From Acutalibacter sp. 1XD8-33 (GTDB lineage: Bacteria; Bacillota; Clostridia; Oscillospirales; Acutalibacteraceae), in contig NZ_RAZF01000003.1 in NCBI RefSeq assembly GCF_003612555.1, positions 124,001-188,000 on the forward strand: a stretch of DNA of 64,000 nt, read 5' to 3'. The notes under the pieces are model-generated. The model saw nothing but the letters and a program-made list of their open reading frames with translations. It did no database searches and was not told the DNA's origin. The position numbers and the translations under genes are program-made. The first letter of the stretch is position 1; each line of letters begins with the position of its first letter. Below, in pieces: positions 50,267 to 59,037 of the stretch.

Positions 50267-51073
50267 TTAGCAGGGCTTCCCGCCGCATCCGCAGTCCAGG
50301 TCTGTGGCCCGGGGCGGGAAAAACTCGTTGGTAGGGAAGTCGATCCTCCGGAACAGTTCACAGGGGTTGTCGGAGGTGGTGACGCACTCCTTCTCCGGCA
50401 CACAGAAATCGTAGGCCGGAATCAGCATCTGCACGCTGCGCACAATCTGCACAATGGTAAACAGGCCGATCGTCACGTATACATTGTTCCGCTGGGGGGC
50501 GGAGTCGAGCTCTCCGCCATACCTCTGGCAGATGCAGTCCGGAATCCGGCAGTAGGGCTCATTGCGGCAAAGCCGGTCGCAGAGTTTTGCGGAAAGGGCC
50601 ACCGGTTCCGCCACCTGCACGGTGGCTTTGGGCAGGGCCCGGGTATCCTCGTTCCCGTCCAGCTCGTCTGTACACTGGGTGGAAGAAAAGACTTTAACGC
50701 TGCCCTCGCTGCCATAAAGCACCACTTTTTTGTTGAACACCGCCACGCCGTTAACCGGCACCGGGCAAGCGGTAGGCCCGCCGAAAAGTTCTACGGCCAC
50801 ATCAAAAAAGAACGTCATATCCACCGAATAAAATCCCTTGTTAAAGGGGATGGGCTGCAGATCCACATAGACGGTGATAACGTTCACATCCTTGATCCGC
50901 ACATTGGTGGCGCTGTCGACCATGGCTTGACTGGCCGCAGGGAACAGCACCCGTATGTCCTCTACACAATCTTTATCGCTGCAACTGTCGTAAATACGCA
51001 TTGCGTCGATACAGACCGCCTCTTTAAAGCAGTCCCGGCTGTCAAACTCGGGCATGCCTTCGTTGTCCGGCAT
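50267..51073 (-). CDS. Cys-rich protein, putative spore coat component
   Basis: 268 residues, unnamed family. About 20 Cys, including CIDAMRIYDSCSDKDCVED near the start, CDRLCRNEPYCRIPDCIC in the middle and CGCGGKPC at the end. No signal peptide or membrane helix. The upstream region has an AC-N16-CATACAAT promoter like sigma-K sites, which control late mother-cell coat genes. Together with the Cys content this suggests a spore coat or crust protein crosslinked by disulfides. Start with GGAGGAG. I recall similar DSCSDKDC proteins in other Clostridia, without a role. Confidence 0.7.
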   Translation of the reverse strand: MPDNEGMPEFDSRDCFKEAVCIDAMRIYDSCSDKDCVEDIRVLFPAASQAMVDSATNVRIKDVNVITVYVDLQPIPFNKGFYSVDMTFFFDVAVELFGGPTACPVPVNGVAVFNKKVVLYGSEGSVKVFSSTQCTDELDGNEDTRALPKATVQVAEPVALSAKLCDRLCRNEPYCRIPDCICQRYGGELDSAPQRNNVYVTIGLFTIVQIVRSVQMLIPAYDFCVPEKECVTTSDNPCELFRRIDFPTNEFFPPRATDLDCGCGGKPC

Positions 51074-51102
51074 AGTATCTCCTCCTTTGGGGTTCTTACT
51101 CC

Positions 51103-51128
51103 ATTGTATGTGCTGTGGAAATTATTGT
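51103..51128 (-). promoter_or_regulatory. Candidate sigma-K-type promoter
   Basis: Minus strand AC (51127-51128), 16 bp, CATACAAT (51103-51110), against the Bacillus pattern AC-N16-CATAnnnTA. 30 bases before the Cys-rich gene. No sigma-A alternative is visible there. Confidence 0.5.
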
Positions 51129-51214
51129 GCAGGACCCATAGATGGGACCATGGAAAAAAGCATCCGCCGGCCCGCTCCCGGGGCCAAACCTCCTCTCTCC
51201 CATCCGCCAAAAAG

Positions 51215-51226
51215 TTCTATATAGAA
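51215..51226. promoter_or_regulatory. Candidate MarR operator
   Basis: Perfect palindrome TTCTATATAGAA directly before the -35 box; a half copy TTCTATAT repeats at 51241-51248 in the promoter spacer. Position fits autorepression by the MarR protein. Confidence 0.55.
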
Positions 51227-51227
51227 C

Positions 51228-51256
51228 TTGACAAAAGTAATTCTATATGGTACTAT
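51228..51256 (+). promoter_or_regulatory. Sigma-A promoter of the marR-flavin reductase unit
   Basis: TTGACA (51228-51233), 17 bp, TACTAT (51251-51256). It covers the ATG at 51247, ruling that codon out as the start. Confidence 0.8.
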
Positions 51257-51303
51257 ATTTCTGCAAGGGCCTTTGTGATCCGCATTGTTTAGGGGGAATT
51301 TTT

Positions 51304-51735
51304 ATCGAAACCAGAACCGGCTTTCTCATCAGTCAAATTAAACAGATACAAGGGCGAGTGTTCCAGCGGCTGCTGGCGGAGAGCGGCGTGGAGGAATTTA
51401 ACGGCCCCCAGGGGCAGATTCTCTATGTGTTGTGGCAGCGGGACGGTGTGCCCATTACAGAGCTGTCCCGCCAGACAGGTCTTGCCAAAAACACTCTCAC
51501 TGCCATGCTGGGCCGAATGGAGTCCTCGGGACTGATTTACCGGGAAGCCTCCCCCTCTGACCGCCGTCTGGCGCTGATCTCCCTGACAGAAAAAGCCCGG
51601 GGCCTGGAGAAAAAGTACGACCAGGTATCCCAGCGGATGAACCAGCTTTTCTACCGAGGCATGACCCAGGCGGATGCCAGCACCCTGGACGGCCTGCTGG
51701 ACCGGGTTTTGGCGAATCTTCAGGACGTTCTATAA
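51304..51735 (+). CDS. MarR family transcriptional regulator
   Basis: Winged-helix MarR protein of about 144 residues: FNGPQGQILYVLW, ITELSRQTGLAKNTLTAMLG (recognition helix), then the beta wing with DRRLALISLTEKA. The family alignment begins near TGFLISQIKQ, so translation must start close to 51298-51307. There AGGGGGA is followed at 6 bases by ATC (51304), and no ATG, GTG or TTG is available. A rare non-AUG start or a single-base error is implied. Probably represses itself and the downstream flavin reductase gene. Confidence 0.82.
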   Translation: METRTGFLISQIKQIQGRVFQRLLAESGVEEFNGPQGQILYVLWQRDGVPITELSRQTGLAKNTLTAMLGRMESSGLIYREASPSDRRLALISLTEKARGLEKKYDQVSQRMNQLFYRGMTQADASTLDGLLDRVLANLQDVL

Positions 51736-51765
51736 ACCGTAATATACAGCGAAAGGAAAACGAAT

Positions 51766-52368
51766 ATGGCAAAAGTACAGAGCTCGGGCAATGATTTCTG
51801 CCCTCAATCTTTATTCTTATATGGAAACTACGAGGAGAACGGCACACCCCATTTCGGGCTGTTCTGTTGGTTCAGCTACTGCTGGCTGGACTCAGGCCTG
51901 GGGGTGATGGCCTGCATCGGCGAAGAAAAGACAACCAAGGACCTGATCCGCAAAACAGGGGTATTCTCCGCCAACCTGGTGAATGAGCCGCTTCTGCCCT
52001 TGGCGGACTACTACGGCAGCACCAGCGGCCGGGAAAACCCGGACAAGATGAAGCGTTTGCCGACCATAGAGCGAGGGCGGGTGCTGAACGTGCCTCTAAT
52101 CGCCGAGAGTCCGGTAAACTTTGAGCTGAAAGTGCTCAGCGAGCGGAACCTCTCCCCGGGCTGCGACCTGTTCGTATGCCGGGCGGAAAACGCGCTCATG
52201 GATGAAAGGCTCAAAGACCAGAGCCTGCCTGTGATAGAGCGGATGAAAATCGCCCAGCCGGTAAGCACCGTGGCGGAGAGCACCTATGTGAATTTCTTCG
52301 GCCAAGAGCTGGGGAAATGGGGGGGAATTGCAAAAGGGGCTGAAGCCATAAATAGGCCCCGCCCATGA
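51766..52368 (+). CDS. Flavin reductase-like (FMN-binding split barrel) protein
   Basis: 200 residues. Flavin reductase-like domain: PQSLFLYGNYEENG, a middle with GVMACIGEEKTTKDLIRKTG, FSANLVNE and SPVNFELKVLSE. Binds FMN and may reduce flavins or protect against oxygen or antimicrobials; controlled by the MarR protein 30 bases upstream. Start follows AAAGGAAAACG. The C-terminus is a short charged tail. Confidence 0.83.
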   Translation: MAKVQSSGNDFCPQSLFLYGNYEENGTPHFGLFCWFSYCWLDSGLGVMACIGEEKTTKDLIRKTGVFSANLVNEPLLPLADYYGSTSGRENPDKMKRLPTIERGRVLNVPLIAESPVNFELKVLSERNLSPGCDLFVCRAENALMDERLKDQSLPVIERMKIAQPVSTVAESTYVNFFGQELGKWGGIAKGAEAINRPRP

Positions 52369-52536
52369 TATAGAGAGGAGCGGACAACAGGAAAAATTCC
52401 GCTGCCCTCGCTGTGCGGTGTCCTATTTTGCTCAACGGTGATGAGATTTTCTGGGATAGCGCTCATAAGATGAAGTCTACCGAACTCTGAACCGCCGGAG
52501 GCCGCTCCGTATCATCTAAGAAAAGATTCAATAAAG

Positions 52537-52575
52537 AACCGGAGGCTGGGTTTTTGTCCAGCTTCCGGTTTTTGC
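52537..52575. terminator. Intrinsic terminator between the flavin reductase gene and the CBS gene
   Basis: AACCGGAGGCTGG pairs with CCAGCTTCCGGTT and is followed by TTTTTGC; on the minus strand CTTTATTG follows. The 170 bases before it (52369-52536) show no gene. Confidence 0.82.
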
Positions 52576-52643
52576 TTTCCCCACAGGCGCGGAGCCAATG
52601 GCTTGAGCGGCGCTCTATAGGAGGGAACCCCATCCCTGCGTGG

Positions 52644-53354
52644 TCAGCTTTCTCCCAGCACGTCCCAGGGGGTGAGCATTCCCAAGAGAGGCTGGTCTGG
52701 CTTTCCGTCCTGTGTAATGAAGATGACGGACACCCGCTTGTTTTTGGCCCGTACCTGCTCAAAGCGCTGGCGCACATAGATGTAAGTGGCTGTGGCGGGA
52801 ACGAATTCGTAATTCTCGATGTGCTCTTCCACCGCCAGATATCCCCGCATATCCCGGATCGTGGTTTCCGGGGTCACGCCCTTTCCTCCGTTCTTCAGCA
52901 GATACCGGAACACAGACCCAACACTGAACACCCCGTAGAACCGGTTTTCTTTCATCACGGGCACATGGGAATAGCCGTTTTTCTCCATGACTTCCATCAC
53001 ACGCAGCACCTTCTGCTTGGCGTTCACCTTCAAGACCCGCTCGCCCTTTGTGGCGTATTCCAGGGCAAGGGGCGGCCTGCGCACAAAATCCAGCACCTCC
53101 CGTAGGGCGTCCACCACCGGCTGGGAGGGCTCCACTACCGGCTCGCCGTCCATATTGGCGCTGTGGGCCATCAGGTTGCGGATGTGCCGGCACACGTCCA
53201 ATTTGTCCCGCACCGGGGCGCTCTCGTAATCCTTGATGAACTCGAACACCACGCTGGCGTAGTGTCGGCGGGCGTTGCGGTATTTGTCCTCCAGCTCGTC
53301 CTCGATCTGCTTGTAAAGGTCCAGAAACAGCTGGGCTCTGTCTTGACCGTCCAT
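52644..53354 (-). CDS. CBS-domain protein with an N-terminal HEPN-like helical part
   Basis: 236 residues. Residues 1-85 are helical with RNLMAH at 59-64, the R-x4-H arrangement of HEPN RNases; then two CBS motifs (ALEYATKGERVLKVNAKQKV... and VRQRFEQVRAKNKRVSVIFI) that bind adenine nucleotides. The HEPN reading is a pattern match only. Start after GGAGG. Follows the HAD gene by 12 bases. Confidence 0.8.
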   Translation of the reverse strand: MDGQDRAQLFLDLYKQIEDELEDKYRNARRHYASVVFEFIKDYESAPVRDKLDVCRHIRNLMAHSANMDGEPVVEPSQPVVDALREVLDFVRRPPLALEYATKGERVLKVNAKQKVLRVMEVMEKNGYSHVPVMKENRFYGVFSVGSVFRYLLKNGGKGVTPETTIRDMRGYLAVEEHIENYEFVPATATYIYVRQRFEQVRAKNKRVSVIFITQDGKPDQPLLGMLTPWDVLGES

Positions 53355-53366
53355 GCATTTTCCTCC

Positions 53367-54020
53367 TTAATCTTCCGTCAGCCGGGCGCAAAGCCGCCCC
53401 AGCTCTTCCACGCTTTCCACAATATATGCCGCCCCCGCGCCTTTCAATTCCTCCGGCGACCCGTAGCCGTAGGCCGCGCCGATGGCCTCTATGCCCCAGG
53501 CCTTGGCCCCGTCCACGTCATAGCTCCGGTCCCCGATCATCACCAGCTCCTCCACGGGCGGGTTCCCCAGCAGCCGCAGGACCTCCCCGATCACCTGGGC
53601 CTTCCCTGGCCGGGTGCCGTCGTCCCCCACTACCACGGAGAAGCGGTCCTCGATCCCCCGCATGGAGAGGATTTTCCGGGCGCCGCTCTCCCGCTTGGAG
53701 GTGGCCACGCACAGCGCCGCCCGGCGGGAAAGCGCCGCCAGCAGACCGTCCATGCCAGGGTAAAGGGGGCTCTTATAGAGGCCATGGGCGTTGTACTCCG
53801 CCCGGTAGAGCTGGATAGCCCGCTGAGCTTCGGCCTGGTCCATGCCGCAGAACTCCCGAAAGGATTCTTCCAGAGGCGGCCCCACAAACCGCCGGAGAAA
53901 GGCCTCCTCCTGGGGCGGCCACCCCAGCTGGGCCAGCGCCCTTTGCGCGCTCTCTATAATGCCCGCCCCGGTATCCGCCAGAGTGCCGTCCAGGTCGAAC
54001 AAGAAATATTTCTTCGTCAT
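53367..54020 (-). CDS. HAD superfamily phosphatase (Gph/PpaX-like)
   Basis: 217 residues. FDLDGTLADTG (nucleophile Asp), helical cap, ATSKRES (motif II), GKAQVIGEV (motif III Lys region) and GDRSYDVDGAKAWG (motif IV). Closest in style to the phosphoglycolate phosphatase/PpaX group; substrate inferred only. Start 54020 with GGGGGGA; ATGA overlap with the Toprim gene. Confidence 0.92.
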   Translation of the reverse strand: MTKKYFLFDLDGTLADTGAGIIESAQRALAQLGWPPQEEAFLRRFVGPPLEESFREFCGMDQAEAQRAIQLYRAEYNAHGLYKSPLYPGMDGLLAALSRRAALCVATSKRESGARKILSMRGIEDRFSVVVGDDGTRPGKAQVIGEVLRLLGNPPVEELVMIGDRSYDVDGAKAWGIEAIGAAYGYGSPEELKGAGAAYIVESVEELGRLCARLTED

Positions 54021-54628
54021 AGGTGATCCCCCTTCGAAAAATCTTTCAGAAGCTCCAGGGTTTCCTCCCGGGAATAGAGCGCGTTCAGGGCCTGTAAAAG
54101 CCCGTTGGCCGAAAGGCGCTCCGGCAGGCCCAGGCTTTTTTGCAGGGCCCGGCGCTTTCCAGCGCTGTCCTCTCCACCGCTGAGACCGAAAGCGTAGAGA
54201 TCCCCTTTGGTAAGGGGAGAGCCTGCCGCCCCTCCTGGGGAATCGCCGTCCTCGATGGTGGCCCCCGCCCGGCGCAGGCAGTTTTCCAGCAGCGCTGGGG
54301 TCATCCCCTCCACCCCCAGCTTGCCCTCCTTGGAGGGCCTGGACTTCCGCCGCTCCTTGCCGGGAATATCCGGGATATAGGCATGTTTCACCTGCTCTGG
54401 GGGCAGACATTGGCTGAGCCTGCTGCGGATAAGGAACCCGGCCCCATCGCTGTCTGTGAGGACAATCACCCCTCGCCGGGCGGCCAGCAACCGGATGAGC
54501 TCCATCTTTTCCCAGTCCTTGAAGATCTGGAACCCGCCTGTTTCTACCATCGTGCCTTCCAATACGGCGGCGAGCTTGGCTTTATCCGCTCTTCCCTCCA
54601 CGATCACAGCTTCCTTTACCTGGATCAT
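54017..54628 (-). CDS. Toprim-domain RNase M5-like protein
   Basis: 203 residues. Toprim fold with VEGRADK (Glu) and TDSDGAGFLIR (DxD), then a C-terminal DUF4093-like part. Resembles ribonuclease M5, which matures 5S rRNA in Firmicutes, although the classical rnmV is next to ksgA. Coupled to holA by overlap (ATGA) and to the HAD gene. Confidence 0.85.
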   Translation of the reverse strand: MIQVKEAVIVEGRADKAKLAAVLEGTMVETGGFQIFKDWEKMELIRLLAARRGVIVLTDSDGAGFLIRSRLSQCLPPEQVKHAYIPDIPGKERRKSRPSKEGKLGVEGMTPALLENCLRRAGATIEDGDSPGGAAGSPLTKGDLYAFGLSGGEDSAGKRRALQKSLGLPERLSANGLLQALNALYSREETLELLKDFSKGDHL

Positions 54629-55683
54629 CGTTTCTCCCCCCCTTGCCCGGATAGCAGCAGTTTCGCTACCAATCCTTCCAATACCAGCCGGGGATCCAGC
54701 CGGGAGCCTTTTAAGGCCAAATCCGCCTCCAGCAGGAGATCCAGGCAGTTTTTAAGAGCAGCAGAGGGGATACCCTTGCTGTTGCGTTCGGCATTGCGCA
54801 GGCGGAACGCCCGGTTTTTGTAGTCCTGGGCGTATTCCGCTGGGGCGGCGCTGGTCAGGCCGCTTTCCAACGCCGCCCGCACCCGATACATATCAATATA
54901 GGAGGCGGACATGGCCCCAAGAATGGCGATGGGCTCCTCTCCCCGGTAAAAGAGAGCGTCCAGCAGACGGTAGGCTTTTTCGTAGTTTCCGGCTACCAGG
55001 GCGTTTACCATCATGAACACCGTTGTCTCGGTACTTTTGGGGGTCAATTCCTCCACCATGGCCGGGGTGACCTCCGCCGCGCCCATCCCCTGGGCGTAGG
55101 CACAGAGCTTTTCTGTCTCTCCCAGCAACAGGCGCAGGTCACTTCCCAGGTATTCCAGAAGCCGGTCCGCCGCTCCCCGGGACAGGGGGCAGCCCAGCTT
55201 CTCCCCCTGGCGGAAAAGGGTTTTCCGCAGCTCGGAGGGCTCCATCCGGCTAAATTCCACTATGCATCCGGTTTTCCCGGCCCTTTCTCGGAACTTTTTC
55301 CATTTGGCGGACTTCTGCCCCTCTATCTCCAAGGTTGGATAAAAGAAAACCAGCGTAGCGCTCTCCGGCAGGTCCCCCAGCAGATCATAGAGCTTGTCCA
55401 GCTCTGCCTGGGGCTTTTCCTCAATATTATAGTCTGCCACGGCTACGCATTTCCGTTCCGCCATAAAGGGCAGGGCCTCCACCGCCCCGGCGATGCGCTC
55501 CATATCCGCTTCGTTGGAAAACTCGTTGCGGTTAAACTCCGGAAAATTTTCGCCAGCTTTGTCAATCAGCCTGCGGGCCGCTCGCTTTACCAGCAGCTTC
55601 TCCTCTCCATAGAGCAGGTAAAAAGAGGCGAACTTCCCCGCCGCCAGATGTCCTTTTAATTCCTGTCCGGTAATGGCAGGCAT
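54625..55683 (-). CDS. holA: DNA polymerase III subunit delta
   Basis: 352 residues. HolA clamp-loader wrench: N-terminal LLYGEEKLLVKRAARRLID, VAVADYNIEEKP, and the helical C-terminal domains. Opens the sliding clamp. Overlaps the Toprim gene and follows rnfB by 22 bases. Confidence 0.92.
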   Translation of the reverse strand: MPAITGQELKGHLAAGKFASFYLLYGEEKLLVKRAARRLIDKAGENFPEFNRNEFSNEADMERIAGAVEALPFMAERKCVAVADYNIEEKPQAELDKLYDLLGDLPESATLVFFYPTLEIEGQKSAKWKKFRERAGKTGCIVEFSRMEPSELRKTLFRQGEKLGCPLSRGAADRLLEYLGSDLRLLLGETEKLCAYAQGMGAAEVTPAMVEELTPKSTETTVFMMVNALVAGNYEKAYRLLDALFYRGEEPIAILGAMSASYIDMYRVRAALESGLTSAAPAEYAQDYKNRAFRLRNAERNSKGIPSAALKNCLDLLLEADLALKGSRLDPRLVLEGLVAKLLLSGQGGEKR

Positions 55684-55705
55684 TCCCCCGCCTCCCTTTC
55701 TTCCA

Positions 55706-56500
55706 TCATTCCCCGGCGCTCATGGTAATCACATGCCGGGGGCAGGCCTCCGCACACTTTCCGCAGCCGGTACATTTGGTTGGGTCCACCTGGGCCAGGG
55801 CGTTTTTCACCGTAATGGCCCCCGCCTCACAGATCTTCTGGCACTTCATGCAGCCGATACAGCCAACTTTGCAGGCGGCCATCACGTCCTTGCCCTTGTC
55901 GCAGCTGGAACACCGCACCACCGCCATAGGCTTCACCGGGGCCAACCGGATCAGCCCCTTTGGGCAGGCGGCGGCGCACTTGCCGCAGGCCACGCATTTT
56001 TCCTCGTGGATGACGGCCACTCCATTGCAGATCTCGATGGCGCCGTAATCACATGCGGCGGCACAGTCGCCCAGACCTAGGCACCCGAACCGACAGCTGG
56101 AGGCCCCGCCGTTGAGAAGAGAGGCGGCGGTACAGCTCTTAAGGCCGTCGTAGGCCATTTTTTCGGTGGTGTTGTCCGCGCTGCCCATGCAGTGGATGAA
56201 AGCGGCCTTGCGTTCCATCTCCACCGCGCCGGAGCCCAGAATCTCCCCGCACTGGGCGGCCACCGCCGGTCCGCCGGGAGAACAGAGCCCAGGCTGGGCC
56301 TCGCCCTTTGCCATAGCCGCCGCATAACCCGGACAGCCCGAATAGCCGCAGGCGCCGCAGTTGGCCCCGGGCAGGACGGCCTCCAGGGCCTCGGCCTTCT
56401 CATCCTTGGGCACGGCCATGACGATGGAGGCCACCGCCAGCACCACGCCGGCCAGAAGGCCGATGACCCCTACAATTACAATGGGAATGACAATGTTCAT
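55706..56500 (-). CDS. rnfB: Rnf complex subunit B, iron-sulfur protein
   Basis: 264 residues. N-terminal membrane helix, then CGACGYSGC with the following Cys (one cluster), then four ferredoxin-like motifs: CLGLGDCAAAC, CVACGKCAAACP, CIGCMKCQKIC, CTGCGKCAEACP. Accepts electrons from ferredoxin and feeds the membrane Rnf pump. Start after AAAGGAAG. Normally follows rnfA directly, but here 1.9 kb with a broken solute-binding gene lies between. Confidence 0.95.
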   Translation of the reverse strand: MNIVIPIVIVGVIGLLAGVVLAVASIVMAVPKDEKAEALEAVLPGANCGACGYSGCPGYAAAMAKGEAQPGLCSPGGPAVAAQCGEILGSGAVEMERKAAFIHCMGSADNTTEKMAYDGLKSCTAASLLNGGASSCRFGCLGLGDCAAACDYGAIEICNGVAVIHEEKCVACGKCAAACPKGLIRLAPVKPMAVVRCSSCDKGKDVMAACKVGCIGCMKCQKICEAGAITVKNALAQVDPTKCTGCGKCAEACPRHVITMSAGE

Positions 56501-56813
56501 AGTAACTGCTTCCTTTCCTAAGCAAATAATTTTGCGTATTTGTGCGCCCTACGGCAAGGCCGTGGGGTTTTGCCCCACACCCCACAAACTTTTTGAAAAA
56601 AGTTTGATCAAAAACTTCTACTTCGCAGCTTTGCTCGACCGTTCCGGAAAATATCCGCCCGGAACTGTCCTTGCTTGCGGGGGAAATAGCCCAGCCTGCC
56701 TTACCTCCAAAGGTTGGCGCGCGGTGGACCAGCTATCTCCCCGCAGTGGCGAGGGCATCGCTTTGCCCGACATCGCGACGTGTCACCGGGGGCACCCCGG
56801 GACCTGCCGTCCG
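56501..56813. other. Intergenic stretch within the interrupted rnf cluster
   Basis: 313 bases. Contains GTGGGG/CCCCAC at 56562-56578 and a copy of module H (56586-56621). The rest (56640-56813) is GC-rich without a recognised unit or gene. Confidence 0.55.
56586..56621 (+). repeat. Hairpin module H
   Basis: AAACTTTTTGAAAAAAGTTT, then GATCAAAAACTTCTAC. The arms differ from other copies and still pair. Confidence 0.65.
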
Positions 56814-58215
56814 CTAGGACTCTGCCAGCATCATCTTCATAGTGGTGTGGCATTTGTCCGTGGCCTTGCGGATGTCCTCATCGGAGAGGGCTTCGCCGTT
56901 GTCTATCCGTACGCAAAGGTCCGCAAAGAGGCTGTCCAGCTCCCTGTCAAAGTTGCTGGTAATATAGACAAAGGTGATGTTCTCCTGAGCCTCCGCCAGA
57001 GCCTGGCGCTGGGCAAGACCCAGCCGGTTGTTCCGATACCGCATCTTGCCGTTCACCAGCAGCTCCGTGTGTACGGGAATGACTCCATGGGCTGTGTCGC
57101 CCAGAAGGGGCATGTCCACAGAGGCCTCCTGCCGGTTCCAGAAGTTCATGGCGGAGAGGAGTTCCCGGCTCAGCATGATGTCCACAATGTAGAAGGCCTC
57201 CTCCGGGTGCTTGGTGTTGGCGCTGACGGCGCACCAGTGCTCCACGTCGGCGGTCACGTCCCCGGTTTCCTCCGGGGATGGTGAGCCGCCCTCCGCCTCC
57301 CGAAGCTCCTCCTGATAGTTCCACATATTCCAGATAGTCCAGGGACCAGTAGTGGGCATTGTTCTCCTCGTAGATCAGCTGTCCAGGGAATTTTTCGTAC
57401 AGGGACAGGGCCTCCCTTGTGCGCTGGAACAGGGTGTCCTTGTCCAGCAGGAGCTCCTCGCCCACATTGTCGGCGATCCGGCCAAAGGCGATCTCCCGGA
57501 ACCCCGGCACGGAAGAGGCAGCCGCCAGGGCGTACATCCTCTGGATGTCCTCCTCCTGGCTGGCAGCGGCCTCGTCCCAGCCGGAGGGCAGGTCCTCGGG
57601 CCCCGCCTCCCGGAGAAGCACCCCCATGGGAAGCCGGTAGAACATGGGCAGGATATATTGGGCCCCCTCATACCGCCCGGCCTCCATCACGGAATCCAGC
57701 AGCTTTTCAGGCTCCATGAACTGGGCCTCTTCCATGTACCTGTCCAGGGAAAGGAAGAATCCGGAGGCCATGGCGTGTTCCGGATTGGGGAACAGGGTGT
57801 CGGTGGGCAGGCTGTCCTCACAGCCGCCGAAGCCGGACAGATAGCACACGTCCGGCCCGCCCCCGGCCATGATCTCCGTGCGCATCCGGGTCAGCGCGGC
57901 CTGATAGCTTCCGTCCTCTGCAGGCAGCACCTCCAGCTGGACCTCCGTCCCACCGGGCATTCCACCGAAATAGTCCAGGATCCTGGCAAAGGTTTTCTGG
58001 CCCTGATAGGCCTGGGTCCTGCCCCTGTACCACTGGGCCATCCAGTCCATGTCGGTGACAACCTGAAGGGCGCCCTCCCCGGCCTCCGCCGCCTGGAACT
58101 CCTTCTGGGATTCAGCGGCCAGCCTGGGCGCTTCCTCTTTCCGGCAGCCCCCCAGAAACCCGCAATTCAGGCACACTAGCACAACCATCCACAACGTGTG
58201 GAATCTTCTTTTCAT
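56814..58215 (-). pseudogene. Extracellular solute-binding lipoprotein gene with a frameshift
   Basis: Starts MKRRFHTLWM with a lipobox FLGGC near residue 24, then a sugar-type solute-binding fold (VTDMDWMAQWYRG, PDVCYLSGFGG, LPMFYRLPMGVLL, YEENNAHYWSLDYLEY). The frame changes near 57262-57277; the continuation DVTADVEHWCAVSANTKHPE to AEAQENITFVYITSNFDREL is in the next frame and runs to 56814. No transporter permease nearby. Lies between rnfA and rnfB on the same strand. Either a decayed insertion or a base-call error. Confidence 0.85.
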
Positions 58216-58370
58216 CCTTACATTCCTCCTTAGTTATTTTCCGGCATAATGCCTCTACCTATAAGAAGCCGGTATTAGGAGAAATGGTTGCGCTTTTAAG
58301 AAAATTTAAAAATCAGAATAGTCCTTCGGTCGGGCGCATACCCTGCGGGCTCCCTGAGCTGGGACGCGAG

Positions 58371-58421
58371 GTAAAAGTTTTTGAGGATTGTTAAGGAACT
58401 TTTTTCAAAAAGTTCCTTAAC
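58371..58421 (-). repeat. Hairpin module H with the longest arms, covering the rnfA stop codon
   Basis: GTTAAGGAACTTTTT pairs perfectly with AAAAAGTTCCTTAAC (58390-58421) and, read on the minus strand, is followed by AATCCTCAAAAACTTTTACC. The rnfA TAA (58417-58419) is inside the stem. Confidence 0.7.
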
Positions 58422-59037
58422 CCGCCAGACGGTCCACCACGCCGTTGAAGCCCAGGAAGGACACTGCCACCAGAGACGCCGCCACCAGGGTGATGGGCAG
58501 GCCCCGGAACATCTCGGGGATGTCGCAGTCCTCCAGGCGCTCCCGCACCCCGGCGAACAGCAACATGGCTACCAGAAAACCGATGCCGGAGCCGAAGGCG
58601 TTCACCAGGGACTGCACATAGCCGAAGCTGGGGTCCGCCGCGCCCTTTTCCAGCACCAGCATGGTCACGCCCAGCACCGCGCAGTTGGTGGTGATCAGGG
58701 GCAGGTAGATGCCCAGGGAGTTGTAGAGGGGCGGCATGTACTTCTTGAGGGCCGTCTCCAGAAGCTGCACCAGGGCGGCGATCACCAGAATAAACACCAG
58801 AGTCTGCAGGTATTCCAGGCCGTTGGAGACCAGAATGTAGGTGTAGATGGGCCAGGTCACCGCCGTGGCGATCACCATCACCACGGTCACGGCGCAGCTC
58901 ATGCCAAGGGCCGTATCCAGCTTTTTGGAAACCCCCAGAAAGGGGCAGATGCCCAGGAATTTATTGAGTACATAGTTTTCCGTGAGAATCGCCGCCAGAA
59001 AAATGGCGACCAGAGAGCGGATCATTTGCGCATCCAT
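58417..59037 (-). CDS. rnfA: Rnf complex subunit A
   Basis: 206 residues, six membrane helices. ENYVLNKFLGICPFLGVSKK is the family signature with the conserved Cys near the middle of the membrane; second half repeats the fold with TNCAVLGVTMLVLEKG. Forms the sodium- or proton-pumping membrane core with RnfE and RnfD. One-base overlap with rnfE. Confidence 0.95.
   Translation of the reverse strand: MDAQMIRSLVAIFLAAILTENYVLNKFLGICPFLGVSKKLDTALGMSCAVTVVMVIATAVTWPIYTYILVSNGLEYLQTLVFILVIAALVQLLETALKKYMPPLYNSLGIYLPLITTNCAVLGVTMLVLEKGAADPSFGYVQSLVNAFGSGIGFLVAMLLFAGVRERLEDCDIPEMFRGLPITLVAASLVAVSFLGFNGVVDRLAG

Noticed and set aside
52369-52536. Possible gene remnant after the flavin reductase gene
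   Set aside because: No frame shows recognisable protein sequence or a ribosome site.
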